Source: a virus
Length of the DNA: 54,729 nucleotides
Virus record (IMG/VR): IMGVR_UViG_3300013131_000055
Location: 1-54,729 of that record
Reading direction: 5' to 3' (one strand)
Position 1 is the stretch's first letter. The number at the start of each line of letters is the position of its first letter. The position numbers and the translations under genes are program-made. This document shows positions 42,516-49,751 of this stretch, in pieces. The notes below the pieces were generated by a model that was not told the origin of the DNA, ran no database searches, and saw only the letters and a program-made list of their open reading frames with translations.

Positions 42516-43431
42516 TATCACGCTGGAATCGCATTTCCATCATGGTTGAATAATCATCCAACAAAAATTTACGTTGCGCACGTAATCGTTCACGATATGG
42601 TGCCAAGTCTATACGTCCCTGTATCAAGTCTTGATTTAGTATCAACGCCTGCTCTGCACGAACTTTATTGGGCATGTGGTCATAACTTGTGTCCACCAAG
42701 TCTGAGAACATGTCAAAGCCTAGTTCTCGACAGTGTTGCACAATGCCCTGATGCCCGACCAAGATAGGTATTTGTTCGGCGGCCATGGCCAACAAGGTCT
42801 TTTCTGATATAATTCCCGGGACAGTGGCATATTCTGTTTCTGTCACAATGTTCACAGCACAAGTGCTGTACACGTAATCCAAGTTTATAAAGTTGTCGAC
42901 ATTGTTGTAGGTGTAGTTGGTGTAGTCATGTTGTGGCAAGCGTATGCGATCGTGGTAGCTCAACACACCACCATACCAACCTTGCAATATTTGCATCACA
43001 CGTGACCTATGATCACACATACGGCCGTTCAAACACTGCCATGCCTGTGTTCGAGGTTGGCCAACAATGTGTTGCCATTCTGGCCAACGCTGGCGCAGTT
43101 GGTTCACAAGATCATAGTTGTGATTGCTAAACTCAACCAATCGAACGGGCCCTGTGTAAATTTGATCTAATCCGTGATTCCAATATGTCACAACCACACG
43201 GTCAGCACGTGATCCATAACGCTGTTCTATCTGCTCAAGTTCCAGCACACGACCGTCCTGTATGTTTACCAAATCCTGAAAATGCAACAACAAGATGTCT
43301 GTGTCAAAGGCAGGCAAGCGCAGGCTCCATCCTGTGTCAGGCGAGCGGGCACTTTCAAAACAATGATAAACAGGAGTAAATGACACGCCTTTATTGGTCA
43401 ACTGTTGGGCAAACAAAGCACTGTAATTCAT
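42496..43431 (-). CDS. Glycosyltransferase-like protein, minus strand
   Basis: 311 residues from ATG at 43431 (MNYSALFAQQL); the longer frame to 43563 would cover the promoter and start of the divergent gene. ITETEYATVPGIISEKTLLAMAAEQIPILVG-like segment followed by LGFDMFSDLVDTSYD resembles the C-terminal donor region of GT10-like enzymes and of the protein at 9212-10273. It is an isolated minus-strand gene. The intergenic inverted repeat at 43451 may govern it. Sugar unknown. Confidence 0.55.
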   Translation of the reverse strand: MNYSALFAQQLTNKGVSFTPVYHCFESARSPDTGWSLRLPAFDTDILLLHFQDLVNIQDGRVLELEQIEQRYGSRADRVVVTYWNHGLDQIYTGPVRLVEFSNHNYDLVNQLRQRWPEWQHIVGQPRTQAWQCLNGRMCDHRSRVMQILQGWYGGVLSYHDRIRLPQHDYTNYTYNNVDNFINLDYVYSTCAVNIVTETEYATVPGIISEKTLLAMAAEQIPILVGHQGIVQHCRELGFDMFSDLVDTSYDHMPNKVRAEQALILNQDLIQGRIDLAPYRERLRAQRKFLLDDYSTMMEMRFQRDISNLNL

Positions 43432-43450
43432 GGCGTATTTACAACAGTCA

Positions 43451-43478
43451 AAAGGTAGTACTTTTGTAGTACTACTTT
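43451..43478. repeat. Inverted repeat between divergent genes
   Basis: AAAGGTAGTAC and GTACTACTTT face each other across 7 nt, with one bulged G. It lies between the minus-strand glycosyltransferase start and the plus-strand promoter, so it could be an operator. Confidence 0.45.
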
Positions 43479-43482
43479 CTGG

Positions 43483-43511
43483 TTGACCAAATATGCCCGA
43501 AATGCTATAAT
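43483..43511 (+). promoter_or_regulatory. Strong sigma70-like promoter for GIY-YIG gene
   Basis: TTGACC, 17 nt, TATAAT with extended TGC. Predicted start is 43518-43520, at the ATG itself, so the mRNA may be leaderless. The whole element is near-identical to that at 43844. Confidence 0.75.
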
Positions 43512-43517
43512 ACACAC

Positions 43518-43847
43518 ATGATGAGAAAGAAACGCACCGATCGAACCCACATTGTATACACAATCCAAATTGGATTGGAGTACTACATTGGTATTACCGC
43601 TAAAACTCAGCGCACCATAAACATGTCGCTTCGTAGCCGAGTCAACAAGCACATCTACCGCGCTCGCACTGAGAACAAGAGCTGGAACCTGTACGAAGCA
43701 ATTCGCGCCGCAGGCGAATCTGCTGTAAACTATGCCATCGTGGACACGGTGCGTGGCAAAGATGTTGCACACCGACTAGAGCGCGAGTTAATACAAAAGT
43801 ACGCACCTGCGTTGAACACTGATGTGCGGGTAAAGCAAAACGGTTGA
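43518..43847 (+). CDS. Small GIY-YIG nuclease
   Basis: 109 residues, a bare nuclease domain: [22 protein letters not shown] (GIY ... YIG), R near 40 ([11 protein letters not shown]), and a catalytic Glu in [16 protein letters not shown] near 93. No DNA-binding tail. ATG 43518 or 43521 both fall at the predicted transcription start, with no room for a Shine-Dalgarno. It lies between two copies of the same promoter, as if inserted with or by duplicating that promoter. Confidence 0.8.
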   Translation: MMRKKRTDRTHIVYTIQIGLEYYIGITAKTQRTINMSLRSRVNKHIYRARTENKSWNLYEAIRAAGESAVNYAIVDTVRGKDVAHRLERELIQKYAPALNTDVRVKQNG

Positions 43848-43872
43848 CCAATAATCGCCGTTTTGCTATAAT
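43844..43872 (+). promoter_or_regulatory. Strong sigma70-like promoter, second copy
   Basis: TTGACC, 17 nt, TATAAT with extended TGC. It shares GGTTGACCAA, parts of the spacer and TGCTATAATA with the element at 43483, and most of it with 50861. Drives the small-gene operon from 43903. Confidence 0.78.
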
Positions 43873-43902
43873 ATACATATAGCAAACAACCTGGAGTCAG
43901 CA

Positions 43903-44277
43903 ATGGAACAGTTCAAATCGTGGGAAGACATGACAGATCTTGAGCAAGCCCAATGCACCTATTGGGACATGTACAAGGACGCTTATGGCCATCGTCCCCG
44001 TGGTGTTGACACCAGTGCCTGGACTCTAGAAATGTTTGAACACGAATTCAAACATCTGGCAGTGATTATTGATCGCGAAGAAGCCGATCGTAGGCTCTCT
44101 GAGGCTCTGGCTGTCAAGAAGTTTGAACAGCATGTACTCAACACCATTTGCATGGGTGCTCGGGACCGCGAAACTGCCCTGAACTGGATCATGGATGCTA
44201 GCAACGCCAATGGCGACTGGGAGTATCTGTGTTGGGACCTGGGCTTGCCCTATCATTATTTTAGAAAGGTGGCATGA
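43903..44277 (+). CDS. Small early phage protein
   Basis: 124 residues. TGGAG precedes the ATG. SWEDMTDLEQAQCTYWDMYKDAYG, a helical middle and WEYLCWDLGLPYHYF are characteristic; I recall this from other phages as a hypothetical. First gene behind a strong promoter, so probably early. Overlaps the next gene by 4 nt. Confidence 0.6.
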   Translation: MEQFKSWEDMTDLEQAQCTYWDMYKDAYGHRPRGVDTSAWTLEMFEHEFKHLAVIIDREEADRRLSEALAVKKFEQHVLNTICMGARDRETALNWIMDASNANGDWEYLCWDLGLPYHYFRKVA

Positions 44278-44486
44278 TGAAATTCACAGTTGAATGGAAT
44301 GACCCAATGCATCGTTGGGACGTGGTGCGTTGGGCTACCAGTGCGGAAGGTGTATGGGCTGGTACCACAGTGGACCGATGTTCGGTGCTTGAGGATGCAG
44401 AAGAAATTTGTGCATATCACACAGACATGATGAACCCTGAATTGTGGGCAGATCATGAATGTGAATTTGATCGGGAGATAGCATGA
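44274..44486 (+). CDS. Small early phage protein
   Basis: 70 residues; two ATGs in tandem at 44274 and 44277. MKFTVEWNDPMHRWDVVRWATSAEGVW and an acidic tail suggest a small alpha/beta protein. ATGA-coupled on both sides. Function unknown. Confidence 0.55.
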   Translation: MMKFTVEWNDPMHRWDVVRWATSAEGVWAGTTVDRCSVLEDAEEICAYHTDMMNPELWADHECEFDREIA

Positions 44487-44902
44487 CCATGCCTGCTGGA
44501 CGATACTACATTGGTGACCTGTGCTATGTCATGCACCCAGAATGGTCAGAGTGCTGTGACTTGTTTTTCCCACCTGGATCCTCGGGCCGTGGTGTAGATG
44601 GCGAGTTTGTGCTCAAGGACGGTCGACGCTTTGCCAACTTTGGTACAGCCTATGGCGATGGCACCTACCGTTCCAGTATTGGCACTGCACACTCTGTGGA
44701 CTCAGGCAGTATTGGTTGCATACTTGCGGAACACATTCGCGACACCAAGTACGACCCCACAACCATCCAACAACTGGGTGCATTTGTGGATTTTGCTGAA
44801 CCTTTTGAAGTGTTGGAAGACACTGGTATGATTGTGTTTGGTCATGTCCGGATAGAAACCAACACCGACTATGATTGGGACCAAGAGGAGAGTGAACAAT
44901 GA
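44483..44902 (+). CDS. Conserved early phage protein
   Basis: 139 residues. PAGRYYIGDLCYVMHPEWSECCDLFF then FANFGTAYGDGTY and SVDSGSIGCILAEHI, a pattern seen in many phage hypotheticals, likely a beta-rich fold with a pair of Cys. Same early operon. Function unknown. Confidence 0.6.
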   Translation: MTMPAGRYYIGDLCYVMHPEWSECCDLFFPPGSSGRGVDGEFVLKDGRRFANFGTAYGDGTYRSSIGTAHSVDSGSIGCILAEHIRDTKYDPTTIQQLGAFVDFAEPFEVLEDTGMIVFGHVRIETNTDYDWDQEESEQ

Positions 44903-45183
44903 CCAAAGTTGTGATAAACACATGCCACGGTGGCTTTGGGCTCAGTGCCGCGGCTGAACGAAAATACCAGGAACTGGCTGGCATCGCAGACCCTGATTTT
45001 CACAGCCGCCTTATACCGCGAGATGATCAGCATCTAATTGCTGTGGTCGAACTCATGGGTGCGGCAGCCGACGGCGGTTATGCCGAGTTGAAGATTGTGG
45101 ACGTGCCCGACGATGTCAATTGGTATATCGAGGAATATGATGGTCGAGAATGGGTGGCCGAACGTCACCGAACCTGGGAGTAA
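44899..45183 (+). CDS. Conserved early phage protein
   Basis: 94 residues. VVINTCHGGFGLSAAAERKYQEL, LIAVVELMG and LKIVDVPDDVNWYIEEYDGREWVAE define a conserved phage hypothetical that I know from diverse phages. ATGA-coupled to the previous gene. Function unknown. Confidence 0.65.
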   Translation: MTKVVINTCHGGFGLSAAAERKYQELAGIADPDFHSRLIPRDDQHLIAVVELMGAAADGGYAELKIVDVPDDVNWYIEEYDGREWVAERHRTWE

Positions 45184-45186
45184 ATC

Positions 45187-45435
45187 ATGGCAACTGAACC
45201 TGATGACATGGACATGCCTGAATGGAGTGATGACTTGGTGGTCAAGTCAGTGCCGGCACAGGACCTGCACCAGGGTCCAGCCACAGTCAAACCCTTGAAT
45301 CGCAGTTGGGCTCAACAACATGGTCCGCAACCCCCAGGACCTGGTCTGCGAGCCTTGGATTTCTTAATCTTGGCCATGTTTGCTGTATCTGTGTTATTGT
45401 TTATCAAAGCATGCGCCTGGGCATTGTTCAGTTAG
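45187..45435 (+). CDS. Small membrane-anchored protein
   Basis: 82 residues. An acidic, Pro/Gln-rich N-terminal part (about 55 residues) is followed by one C-terminal membrane helix, ALDFLILAMFAVSVLLFIKACAW, so it is probably tail-anchored with the N-terminus in the cytoplasm. Last gene of the coupled early group. Function unknown. Confidence 0.6.
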   Translation: MATEPDDMDMPEWSDDLVVKSVPAQDLHQGPATVKPLNRSWAQQHGPQPPGPGLRALDFLILAMFAVSVLLFIKACAWALFS

Positions 45436-45484
45436 GCAAAATTGCTCTAGTTAGGTCCCGGGGCAGAGGCGTTGTATATAGTAC

Positions 45485-45622
45485 ATGAAACGAAAACTTG
45501 TCAACCAAGTACGCGAACTGCTAGAACGCAATCTCAGCACTGCCGAAATAGCACACAGAATGGGCATTGACATAGACTTGGTCAAGATGGCCACCAATCT
45601 CATCAATCAATTGCTGACTTAG
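45485..45622 (+). CDS. 45-residue helix-turn-helix-like protein
   Basis: Short frame MKRKLVNQVRELLERNLSTA... ending at TAG 45620. LSTAEIAHRMGIDIDLVKM reads like a helix-turn-helix (A-E-I-A-x-x-x-G-I-x-x-x-x-V). It could be a small regulator. The region before it (45436-45484) has a TATAGT-like word close to the ATG and no Shine-Dalgarno. Confidence 0.5.
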   Translation: MKRKLVNQVRELLERNLSTAEIAHRMGIDIDLVKMATNLINQLLT

Positions 45623-45642
45623 CTGTTGCATAAGTAATTGCA

Positions 45643-47685
45643 ATGTCAATTACTGATTCCAAAAAAATAATACCCATACAAACCACACAATATCCGACAG
45701 TGTCTCCGGTTGCGGTCAGCGACGACACGCATGTAAAACTTTCTGAAATGTTTGTGGCTGCACAAAAAAGCCCAACTGAAAGTCGCAAGCAAAAAAATCT
45801 CACTGAAGTTGCAATACATCACGAAACAATTAGATCAAATCGTGTGGCCCTGATTGTCATGCCTGAATGGAGCACTATTTCACCACCATATGGCATTGCT
45901 AGAATGGCAGCACTGAGCAAGCATGCAGGCTTTGCTACCAAAACATGGGATATAAATGCTGTTTGCAAAAAACAAGCGTCCGCAGAGTTGCTGCCGTATT
46001 GGAGCAGTTATGAAGATTGGAAATGGCAAGACCCTCATTACAGCAAAATATTGCACCCCATGCTTGAGCCAATGCTGTTGCCATACATAGATGAGATTTT
46101 GTCTTGGCAGCCCACTGTATTGGGATTCAGTTGCTGGTACACCAATGATGCATGCACCATGTGGATGATTGAACAATTCAAATGTCGATCACCGGATTTA
46201 AAAATCATCATTGGTGGCCCCAATATCACGCAAATGAACAACAATGGCAGTGTTGGCTCTGATGGTGGCAGACCCCACAACCCTGCAATCGATCATTATG
46301 TGTCTGGCGAAGGGGAGATGTTGTGGTTACAGGTGTTGGAAAACATAGAAAACCCCACAGAAGATTTGCCAAAATTTTTAGTTCAAAGCAAAGATGCACG
46401 TATAGATCTAGACAGTATGCCACCGGCTGACTACAGTGACTTTGATATTTCGTTGTATGATTCTCGCGGCATCACCAGTGAGTTCAGCCGAGGTTGCATT
46501 GCCAACTGTGTGTACTGCAATGAAACAGTGTTCTGGAAATATCGTGCCAGGCAAGGATCTCGTGTGTTGGAAGAAATTGAAATTGCCTATCGCAATCAAC
46601 ACATACAAAGTGTAACGTTCATAGACAGTTTGTTGAACGGAAATCTTCGCGAGCTACGAGCATTTGCCGAAGGGTTAATGGAACAAAACATACGCATCAA
46701 TTGGAGTGGGTACAGTCGAATTGATGGCAAGATGGATCGAGACTTTTGGGCATTGTTGAAACGATCAGGTGCCACGGGGTTTGCGTTTGGAGTAGAATCT
46801 GGATCACAGCGAGTGCTGGACTTGATGAAAAAGAACTGTCGAGTAGAATGGATAGAACAAAATTTCAACGACATGGCTGAAATTGATTTTTGCAATCAAT
46901 TTGCCACTTGGTTCACTGGTTTCCCTGGGGAAGAACTAACTGATGTTGCACAAACACAAACCTTGATGTGGCGACTGCGAAACTCAGGCATGGGAGCTCA
47001 AAGTGCTGGCACCTGCGGACTGGGACATAACACACCCTTGGATTTGGAACGAGAACGATTTGGTGTGAGACGCATTGACTGGACCCACGGATGGGCCACA
47101 CAGGACCTGCGCAACACTGTGTTTCACAGATTCGTAAGATTCAAACTTACCAATATACTGCTGGAACAATTTAGATTGCACAGTACCAAAAGATCATACC
47201 GTCCGCATTGTCAAGAACCTGATTTAAAGAACCAATATCAAATTGAATCAGACCCTGCAAATTGGGCAGACTCAATTCCTTGGGAAAAAGAATTTGATTA
47301 CGAGATCATCAAAGTGGATATCAATCCCATGGCCAATAGTTTGATCAACGAAATCTGGCCCTTGTTGCGAGTGTTTTGGCTGGCCATGGGTGCTTACCGG
47401 TTCCGTGTGGAGTTTGATCCAGACCGAGATCTTAGAGAATTTGGCACAAGGCGCTATCCAAAATATCCCGATCATTGGGCAGCAGGAACAAAATTTGAAT
47501 TTCGTGCTGTGTACAATTTTGAAATCAATGATCAGGGTGTGTGGAATGCAGATTTTGATATCAGCTTGCAAGGCGAAGCCTATGATGACAACCCAGCTGC
47601 CAATCATCACAATCAGGGTCGATCATTGAACTTTGATTTCAAATGGGTTCATACAGATGTTTGGACCAGACCAATAACCACTTGA
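45643..47685 (+). CDS. B12-binding-domain radical SAM protein 2
   Basis: 680 residues. LIVMPEWSTISPPYGIARMAAL and IIIGGPNITQM ... YVSGEGEMLW mark the cobalamin-binding type N-terminal domain. FSRGCIANCVYCNE near 286 is the Cx3Cx2C cluster; FIDSLLNGN, FGVESGSQRVLDLM and TGFPGEE follow. The C-terminal 200 residues are unlike other families I know. It is only distantly similar to the protein at 33754. Likely a methylase or other radical enzyme on an unknown substrate. Start chosen as the first ATG; the first 60 residues are poorly conserved in type. Confidence 0.75.
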   Translation: MSITDSKKIIPIQTTQYPTVSPVAVSDDTHVKLSEMFVAAQKSPTESRKQKNLTEVAIHHETIRSNRVALIVMPEWSTISPPYGIARMAALSKHAGFATKTWDINAVCKKQASAELLPYWSSYEDWKWQDPHYSKILHPMLEPMLLPYIDEILSWQPTVLGFSCWYTNDACTMWMIEQFKCRSPDLKIIIGGPNITQMNNNGSVGSDGGRPHNPAIDHYVSGEGEMLWLQVLENIENPTEDLPKFLVQSKDARIDLDSMPPADYSDFDISLYDSRGITSEFSRGCIANCVYCNETVFWKYRARQGSRVLEEIEIAYRNQHIQSVTFIDSLLNGNLRELRAFAEGLMEQNIRINWSGYSRIDGKMDRDFWALLKRSGATGFAFGVESGSQRVLDLMKKNCRVEWIEQNFNDMAEIDFCNQFATWFTGFPGEELTDVAQTQTLMWRLRNSGMGAQSAGTCGLGHNTPLDLERERFGVRRIDWTHGWATQDLRNTVFHRFVRFKLTNILLEQFRLHSTKRSYRPHCQEPDLKNQYQIESDPANWADSIPWEKEFDYEIIKVDINPMANSLINEIWPLLRVFWLAMGAYRFRVEFDPDRDLREFGTRRYPKYPDHWAAGTKFEFRAVYNFEINDQGVWNADFDISLQGEAYDDNPAANHHNQGRSLNFDFKWVHTDVWTRPITT

Positions 47686-47757
47686 CTTGGTATAGAATCG
47701 AAAGATTTATATGTAGAGGTAAAAGGATATGAGACCGAAAGAGATAGATCAAAATGG

Positions 47758-47786
47758 TTGCAATTTCCTGAAAAATTGTGTATAAT
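47758..47786 (+). promoter_or_regulatory. Sigma70-like promoter for first tRNA group
   Basis: TTGCAA, 17 nt, TATAAT, 43 nt before the first tRNA. The rest of 47686-47828 holds no gene that I can support. Confidence 0.7.
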
Positions 47787-47828
47787 TAAAGAGAAAGAAA
47801 TAAGGCAAATTCGAGAAGGTTGTTTTGT

Positions 47829-47900
47829 GGGACTTTAGCATAGCGGTAGTGCCGAGAACTCATAATTCTTACGGGACTGGTTCGAATCCAGTAGGTCCCA
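47829..47900 (+). tRNA. tRNA-Met(CAT), elongator or Ile2 type
   Basis: Acceptor GGGACTT/AGGTCCC, D-stem GCAT/GTGC, anticodon loop CTCATAA, T-loop TTCGAAT. CCA is not encoded. Normal 1:72 pair, so not an initiator. CAT could be read as Ile if lysidine-modified. Confidence 0.88.
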
Positions 47901-47925
47901 CAAAACAACTTTACGTTTCAATTCA

Positions 47926-48000
47926 CTGGCGTTAGTATAATGGATAATACAGCGGATTTCTACTCCGCGAATGTGGGTTCGATTCCTGCACGCCGGACCA
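47926..48000 (+). tRNA. tRNA-Arg(TCT)
   Basis: Acceptor CTGGCGT/ACGCCGG, anticodon loop TTTCTAC, T-arm GTGGGTTCGATTCCTGC, CCA encoded. Confidence 0.9.
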
Positions 48001-48013
48001 GTAAATACAAAGT

Positions 48014-48097
48014 GCGGGTGTGGTGGAACTGGCAGACACACCTGGTTTAAGCCCAGACGCCGTTGGCGTGAGAGTTCGAATCTCTCCACCCGCACCA
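48014..48097 (+). tRNA. tRNA-Leu(TAA)
   Basis: Acceptor GCGGGTG/CACCCGC, anticodon TAA, long variable arm as expected for Leu, CCA encoded. Confidence 0.93.
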
Positions 48098-48108
48098 AAG
48101 GAACTGCA

Positions 48109-48582
48109 ATGAACGATCCCAAGATTGAACCACACCATGACAGTGAAGGCACCCACGATGACTTCTTTGATGACATCAGAGGCCAGTGGGCCCGAGCAGA
48201 GGCTGAACGCAAGCAGACTGATGAGTTCCGAGTCAACAACATGGAATATGACATGAGCCAGGCCGACTGGTTCTTGAGTAAAGTGCGTGGCAGTGAAAAC
48301 TATGCGCAGCACTTGTACGCTGCCTTGTGTAACAATCAGTTTCAAAAGCAAGATGTTTGGTTGGTGTTGAAGGATCAACACTGGAGTTGTTCATGGCGTT
48401 ATGCTGGTGGTGTGGTGGCAGACTTTCAAGGCCAAGGCGGCAACTACATGGATTGGTACTGCTCGGGCATTGGTCCCAAAGACGACACTGAGTTTGTGGG
48501 CGAAGGCACGGTCACTGACGAAATAGCCGCAGATTTGGCTCTGGTGGGCTGGCGTGTGATTGAAGAGCCCGACAGCGAGTGA
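48109..48582 (+). CDS. Acidic phage protein inside tRNA array
   Basis: 157 residues. AAAGGAA directly after the tRNA-Leu CCA sets the start at 48109; the longer frame runs through two tRNAs. MNDPKIEPHHDSEGTHDDFFDDI, then SQADWFLSKVRGSENYAQHLYAALCNNQF and DQHWSCSWRYAGGVVADFQG. I recall similar proteins in T4-like phages. Function unknown. Confidence 0.6.
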   Translation: MNDPKIEPHHDSEGTHDDFFDDIRGQWARAEAERKQTDEFRVNNMEYDMSQADWFLSKVRGSENYAQHLYAALCNNQFQKQDVWLVLKDQHWSCSWRYAGGVVADFQGQGGNYMDWYCSGIGPKDDTEFVGEGTVTDEIAADLALVGWRVIEEPDSE

Positions 48583-48585
48583 GAG

Positions 48586-48591
48586 TAAATA
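48586..48591 (+). promoter_or_regulatory. Late-promoter-like TAAATA
   Basis: TAAATA 4 nt before ATG 48596, with no Shine-Dalgarno. Confidence 0.4.
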
Positions 48592-48595
48592 CTGT

Positions 48596-49216
48596 ATGCA
48601 AAAATATTTTCAATCAACTCCAGACTGGTTGTATCACTCTCCGGCACTGGACGTCGATGCGTTAGCAGCAATACAAAAAGAATTGATCAAGCTGTCAATT
48701 CATACCAAAGCTGATATGTTGGTTCCTTATACCAGCACTTTTGTAGCATATGGCATGCTTCCACTTGAAAGAAAAAATATATTTGACCGATGTCCTGTAT
48801 TGATTCAAGAGCTACAGCGTTTGAAATTGCTTGATAGTTTTTATTGGATAGGATTTGTTTCTGTGGACGCCAGCAAAGAATTTCCGCCACACATTGATAC
48901 CTTGGATGTGGGTTTAAACATCCCTTTGCACAACTGCGACAACACCTACACTGTATGGTACGATGCCAAGATATTGGATCAACCATTCCCAGATCATGTG
49001 ATAGGAACAGAAGTGGTCAAAGCTGCTAGAATAGTGGACAAAAAGAATGCTGTGGAAATTGATCGAGTCGAAGCCAATCGGCCGTTGTGGCTCAATACCA
49101 ACGTGGCTCACAGGCCCGAAACACATCATGACAAATTGAGAATGGCTGCCAGTATCAGATTTTATCCCGAGCCCATCAACGAAAAAGGTGAACTGTGGCC
49201 ACATTTGGTTAAATAA
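48596..49216 (+). CDS. 2OG-Fe(II) oxygenase-like protein
   Basis: 206 residues. PPHIDTLDVGLNIPLHNCDNTYTVWYDAK (His-x-Asp near 100) and WLNTNVAHRPETHHDKLRMAASIRF (second His and Arg near 175-190) fit the Fe(II)/2-oxoglutarate double-stranded beta-helix fold. Substrate unknown; close relatives I know are annotated as hypothetical phage proteins. More AT-rich than neighbours. Start at 48596 chosen over upstream ATG because the latter overlaps the previous gene and its N-terminus is not protein-like. Confidence 0.6.
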   Translation: MQKYFQSTPDWLYHSPALDVDALAAIQKELIKLSIHTKADMLVPYTSTFVAYGMLPLERKNIFDRCPVLIQELQRLKLLDSFYWIGFVSVDASKEFPPHIDTLDVGLNIPLHNCDNTYTVWYDAKILDQPFPDHVIGTEVVKAARIVDKKNAVEIDRVEANRPLWLNTNVAHRPETHHDKLRMAASIRFYPEPINEKGELWPHLVK

Positions 49217-49251
49217 AAGTTATTGCTGTATGAAGTGAAGAGAAAAGTGTT
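49216..49251 (+). repeat. Direct repeat copy 1, tmRNA-leader-like
   Basis: AAAGTTATTGCTGT (49216-49229) and then TATGAAGTGA plus AGAAAAGTGTT. Both words recur at 49693-49706 and 49761-49783, where the second part is the 5' end of the tmRNA acceptor piece. The gene at 49311 lies between the two copies. Confidence 0.6.
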
Positions 49252-49310
49252 GTTTGAAAATGTTGAGGAGTAGATATGTTTGGTATTGCAAAAACTGGAG
49301 GATGGATATA

Positions 49311-49694
49311 ATGCGTAAATTATTATTTGGTTTGATATTAATATCTGGTTCTGTACTAGCACAAGATGTGTATGTGGTCAGCATCCAGCCCAGATACGTC
49401 ACTGTACAACAGCAACAATGCCGTACTGTTGAGGTGTATCAAGACAACAGCAATGTGGGCACTGTGATTGGTGCTCTGGCTGGTGGGGTTATTGGACATC
49501 ACATGGGGTCGGGCAATGTAGGCACCATACTGGGCACTGGCATAGGTGCCACAGTTGGCAACAAGGTCGGTCGAGACCAAGGCACAGTGGTCAACAAACA
49601 AGTTTGTGACACAGTGCCAGTCACTGTACAACAAGGTGAAACTGTTACCTTCAACTATCGAGGACGAGTGTTCACACAAGTTTTTGGTAATTAA
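49311..49694 (+). CDS. Exported glycine-zipper protein
   Basis: 127 residues. A signal peptide MRKLLFGLILISGSVLA is followed by QD. Residues about 50-85 (VGTVIGALAGGVIGHHMGSG, then VGTILGTGIGATVGNKVG) form a glycine-zipper 2TM domain as in Rickettsia 17-kDa/SlyB-like envelope proteins. GGAGG 9 nt upstream sets the start. It would act in the periplasm or outer membrane; superinfection exclusion or envelope change is possible. It sits between direct repeats next to the tmRNA, as if acquired. Confidence 0.75.
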   Translation: MRKLLFGLILISGSVLAQDVYVVSIQPRYVTVQQQQCRTVEVYQDNSNVGTVIGALAGGVIGHHMGSGNVGTILGTGIGATVGNKVGRDQGTVVNKQVCDTVPVTVQQGETVTFNYRGRVFTQVFGN

Positions 49695-49715
49695 AGTTAT
49701 TGCTGTCTAAAGCTA

Positions 49716-49744
49716 TTGACATTTTTGTTGAAATAAAATACAAT
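49716..49744 (+). promoter_or_regulatory. Consensus sigma70 promoter of tmRNA
   Basis: TTGACA, 17 nt, TACAAT. Predicted start near 49751, just before the acceptor piece of the tmRNA. Confidence 0.8.
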
Positions 49745-49751
49745 AAATATT

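Noticed and set aside
42496-43563. Longer start for the minus-strand glycosyltransferase
   Set aside because: The extra 44 residues cross the divergent promoter, the inverted repeat and the GIY-YIG start; ATG 43431 begins a normal N-terminus.
47835-48381. Two long minus-strand frames over the first tRNAs
   Set aside because: They are antisense to three tRNAs and to the gene at 48109, with Cys/Ser-rich shadow composition.
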